Made by a program: the position numbers and the translations under genes | The notes under the pieces: model-generated | What the model saw: only the letters and a program-made list of their open reading frames with translations | Told to the model about the DNA's origin: nothing | Database searches by the model: none | Source: Candidatus Sulfopaludibacter sp. SbA3 | GTDB lineage: Bacteria > Acidobacteriota > Terriglobia > Bryobacterales > Bryobacteraceae | DNA length: 13,426 nt | Assembly: GCA_945900935.1 (NCBI GenBank) | Contig: CAMDKT010000089.1 | Coordinates: 1 to 13,426 of the forward strand | Direction of reading: 5' to 3' | Shown here: piece by piece, positions 10,889 to 13,426 of the stretch | How the letters are laid out: every line of letters starts with the position of its first letter | Position numbering within the stretch: the stretch's first letter is position 1

Positions 10889-13426
10889 ATGAAGAAATAC
10901 GTTTACAGTTTCGGCGGCGGTAAAGCCGACGGTAACGGAACAATGAAGGAAATCCTGGGCGGCAAAGGCGCTGGCCTCGCGGACATGACCACCGCGGGCG
11001 TGCCCGTCCCCCCTGGATTCACCGTTTCCACCGAAGTCTGCAACATCTACTTCGAGAATAATCAGCACATTCCGAGTGAGATCGAAGAACAAGTCGACAA
11101 GGCGCTCGCCAAACTCGAAAAGACTTTTGGCAAGAAGCTCGGCGACCCCAAAAACCCGCTGCTGCTCAGCGTTCGCTCGGGTGCGCGGTTCTCCATGCCG
11201 GGCATGATGAACACCATTCTCAACCTCGGGATCAACGATGAAACCGTCGCCGGACTGGCCGCCAAAACCGGCAACGAATGGTTCTCCTACGACTGCTATC
11301 GCCGCTTCCTCCAGATGTTCGGCGAAGTGTCCATGGATATCCACATGGAGAAGTTCAACCATGTCTTCGACGCGCAGAAGGCCAAGCGCGGCACGAAGTC
11401 GGACACCGACCTGACGATCGACGACTTGAAAGCGGTCGTCGAAGGCTACAAGAAAATCTACGTGAAAGAGACGGGTTCGCCGTTTCCGCAGGACACCAAA
11501 ATCCAGCTCAAACTGGCGCGCAACGCGGTGTTCAGAAGCTGGTGGAACGATAAAGCCGCCTACTACCGGAAGATGGAAAAGATCCCGGATTCGATCGGCA
11601 CCGCGGTCACCGTGCAGGCGATGGTGTTCGGCAACATGGGCAACAACTCGGCGACCGGCGTTGGCTTTACGCGCGACCCCGGCAACGGCGACAAGATCTT
11701 CTACGGCGAGTTCCTGGTGAACGCGCAGGGCGAAGACGTCGTGGCCGGCATCCGCACCCCGGAGCCGATTACCGATCTCGAAGTCATCATGCCCGCCGCC
11801 TACAAGCAACTGTTTGAAACCACGCAGATGCTGGAAAAGCACTACAGGGACATGCAGGATTTTGAGTTCACCGTTGAGGAAGGCACGCTGTTCATGCTGC
11901 AGACCCGCAACGGCAAACGCACGGGTCCGGCCGCGGTGAAACTCGCCGTGGACATGCACGAAGAAGGCCTCATCACGAAGAAGGAAGCCGTGATGCGCGT
12001 GGCTCCTTCGCAGCTCGATCAGTTGCTGCACCCGGTATTCGACGACGCGTCGTTGCAGACGTTGACGCTGCTCTCCACCGGCATCGCGGCCTCGCCCGGC
12101 GCGGCTGTGGGCCGTGTCACCTTCTCCGCCGAAGACGCCGTGGAAGGCGCAAAGTCGTCGCCGGTGTTGCTGCTCCGCAAGGAGACCACGCCGAACGATA
12201 TCGCCGGCATGGACGCGGCCAAGGGCATCCTGACCGCCATCGGCGGCAAGTCTTCGCACGCCGCTGTTGTGGCGCGCGGCATGGGCCGTCCCTGCATCGT
12301 GGGCGCTGGCGAATTCTCGATCGACGCGAAGGCCAAGACCGCCAAGGTCACCGTCGGCGGGAAGGTCATCACCATCAAAGAAGGCGACTGGCTGTCGATG
12401 GACGGCACCACCGCCAAGGTCTACCAGGGCCAGGCCAAGACCACCGAAGCCGACACCAATAGCGGCGTGCTGGCCAAGTTCATGGACTGGGCCGACGAGT
12501 TCCGCGGCAACTTCGGCGTGCGCGCCAATGCCGACATTCCGCGTGACGCCACTGCGGCCCGCCGTTTCGGCGCCGAGGGCATTGGGCTCTGCCGCACCGA
12601 GCACATGTTCTTCGCCGAAGACCGGTTGCCGATCGTCGTCGAGATGATTCTGGCGAAGGACGAAAAGACGCGCAAGGCCGCGCTTAAAAAAATCCTTCCG
12701 CATCAGCGCAAGGATTTCGCGGGCCTGTTCACCGCGATGAACGGCTTCCCCGTTGTCATTCGCACGCTCGATCCGCCGCTGCATGAGTTCCTGCCGAAGC
12801 GCGAGGACCTGATGGTGGATTGCGCCATCCTGCGCTACTCGAAAGCGAAAGCGAAGGAGGAGATGTCCAAGAAGTACAACATCGCGGTGGAGGATCTGGC
12901 AGAGAAGCTTCCGGCGCTGTTGCATCGCGTGGAAGAGCTGCACGAGTTCAACCCGATGTTGGGCCATCGCGGCTGCCGTTTGGGCATCACTTATCCGGAC
13001 ATCACCGAAATGCAGGCGCGCGCCATTTTCGAAGCCGTCGTGCAGGTGGCTAAGAAGGGCGTAAAGGTCATCCCCGAAGTCATGATTCCGCTGATCGGTT
13101 CCGTGAAGGAACTGGAGCATCAGAAGGCGATCGTGAAGCGCGTGGCCGACGAAGTGCTCGGCAAAGCGGGGCTGTCCGATCAGCATTACATGATCGGCAC
13201 GATGATCGAAATTCCGCGCGCGGCGCTGACTGCCGATCAAGTGGCCGAGCAGGCTGACTTCTTCAGCTTCGGCACCAACGACCTGACGCAGACCACGATG
13301 GGCTTGTCCCGCGACGACTATACGAAGTTCTCGCCCGAGTACGAGAAGCTGAAGATCTTCGATGCCGATCCGTTCGGCGTGTTGGATCAGACGGGCGTCG
13401 GCAAGCTGGTTGAGATGGCGGTGAAG
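10889..13426 (+). CDS. ppdK: Pyruvate, phosphate dikinase (3' end beyond the window)
   Basis: 846 codons are present without a stop; the family is about 880-910 aa, so roughly 50-60 C-terminal residues, including the catalytic Cys region, lie outside. The enzyme interconverts ATP + pyruvate + Pi and AMP + PEP + PPi. Visible domains are an N-terminal ATP-grasp region (GGKGAGLADM at 24-33 with Lys26; SVRSGARFSMPGMMNTILNL from 94, with Arg96; GFTRDPGNGDKIFYGEFLVN), the swivelling phosphohistidine domain with His457 in GGKSSHAAVVARGMGRP, and the PEP/pyruvate TIM barrel (CRTEHMFF from 568, LDPPLHEFLP, MIEIPRAAL with Glu774, GTNDLTQTTMGLSRDD with Asp798). The ATG at 10889 has AGGAG seven bases upstream. 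The usual GGMTSH motif is GGKSSH here. It follows glyS by 28 bp with no strong terminator, so read-through is likely. Confidence 0.97.
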   Translation, partial: MKKYVYSFGGGKADGNGTMKEILGGKGAGLADMTTAGVPVPPGFTVSTEVCNIYFENNQHIPSEIEEQVDKALAKLEKTFGKKLGDPKNPLLLSVRSGARFSMPGMMNTILNLGINDETVAGLAAKTGNEWFSYDCYRRFLQMFGEVSMDIHMEKFNHVFDAQKAKRGTKSDTDLTIDDLKAVVEGYKKIYVKETGSPFPQDTKIQLKLARNAVFRSWWNDKAAYYRKMEKIPDSIGTAVTVQAMVFGNMGNNSATGVGFTRDPGNGDKIFYGEFLVNAQGEDVVAGIRTPEPITDLEVIMPAAYKQLFETTQMLEKHYRDMQDFEFTVEEGTLFMLQTRNGKRTGPAAVKLAVDMHEEGLITKKEAVMRVAPSQLDQLLHPVFDDASLQTLTLLSTGIAASPGAAVGRVTFSAEDAVEGAKSSPVLLLRKETTPNDIAGMDAAKGILTAIGGKSSHAAVVARGMGRPCIVGAGEFSIDAKAKTAKVTVGGKVITIKEGDWLSMDGTTAKVYQGQAKTTEADTNSGVLAKFMDWADEFRGNFGVRANADIPRDATAARRFGAEGIGLCRTEHMFFAEDRLPIVVEMILAKDEKTRKAALKKILPHQRKDFAGLFTAMNGFPVVIRTLDPPLHEFLPKREDLMVDCAILRYSKAKAKEEMSKKYNIAVEDLAEKLPALLHRVEELHEFNPMLGHRGCRLGITYPDITEMQARAIFEAVVQVAKKGVKVIPEVMIPLIGSVKELEHQKAIVKRVADEVLGKAGLSDQHYMIGTMIEIPRAALTADQVAEQADFFSFGTNDLTQTTMGLSRDDYTKFSPEYEKLKIFDADPFGVLDQTGVGKLVEMAVK

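Noticed and set aside
10862..13240. A 792-codon open frame on the minus strand
   Set aside because: It lies antisense to ppdK, whose plus-strand product matches the dikinase family block by block. The antisense product is His/Arg/Val-rich with no family motif, a usual shadow in GC-rich DNA.

Overview
The window looks like a piece of a GC-rich Acidobacteriota chromosome, probably of the Bryobacter/Solibacter type. This is inferred, not proven, from the company of genes: an Uma2-family nuclease, an acidobacterial-style Ser/Thr kinase leader (MSDP..I..YRITGK), large fused membrane/spermidine-synthase-like proteins, a two-subunit glycyl-tRNA synthetase and a bacterial pyruvate phosphate dikinase.

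The left part (about 1-2760) is accessory DNA with signs of decay. It holds a poorly coding stretch with a run of ten G, an Uma2 nuclease gene (-) with a near-consensus promoter so close to the ATG that its mRNA is predicted to be almost leaderless, and then a patchwork. In the patchwork lie a truncated kinase N-lobe, a HigB/HigA-type toxin-antitoxin pair in which the toxin lacks its central core strands and the antitoxin is frameshifted, a 113-bp fragment of a spermidine-synthase-like gene, and a second copy of the kinase 5' end joined to that fragment at base resolution. An apparently intact second toxin-antitoxin pair (+, AbrB-like plus RelE/ParE-like) follows. The repeats interleave: the kinase repeat brackets the first TA pair and the synthase repeat brackets the second.

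The middle part (2776-7330) is one tight minus-strand operon, read right to left: a PaaI-like hotdog thioesterase, then two tandem paralogous membrane proteins (676 and 683 aa) that fuse a multi-TM region to a spermidine-synthase/methyltransferase-like domain. The thioesterase stop codon abuts the next ATG, and 13 bp separate the two large genes.

The right part (7391 to the end) is a plus-strand housekeeping cluster, recO-glyQ-glyS-ppdK, with gaps of 6, -1 and 28 bp. It would couple recombinational repair, glycine tRNA charging and PEP/pyruvate interconversion in one transcription unit. ppdK runs off the right edge (846 codons present) and has an unusual GGKSSH catalytic-histidine motif. A long open frame antisense to ppdK is a shadow.

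No tRNA, rRNA, CRISPR array or complete insertion sequence was seen.
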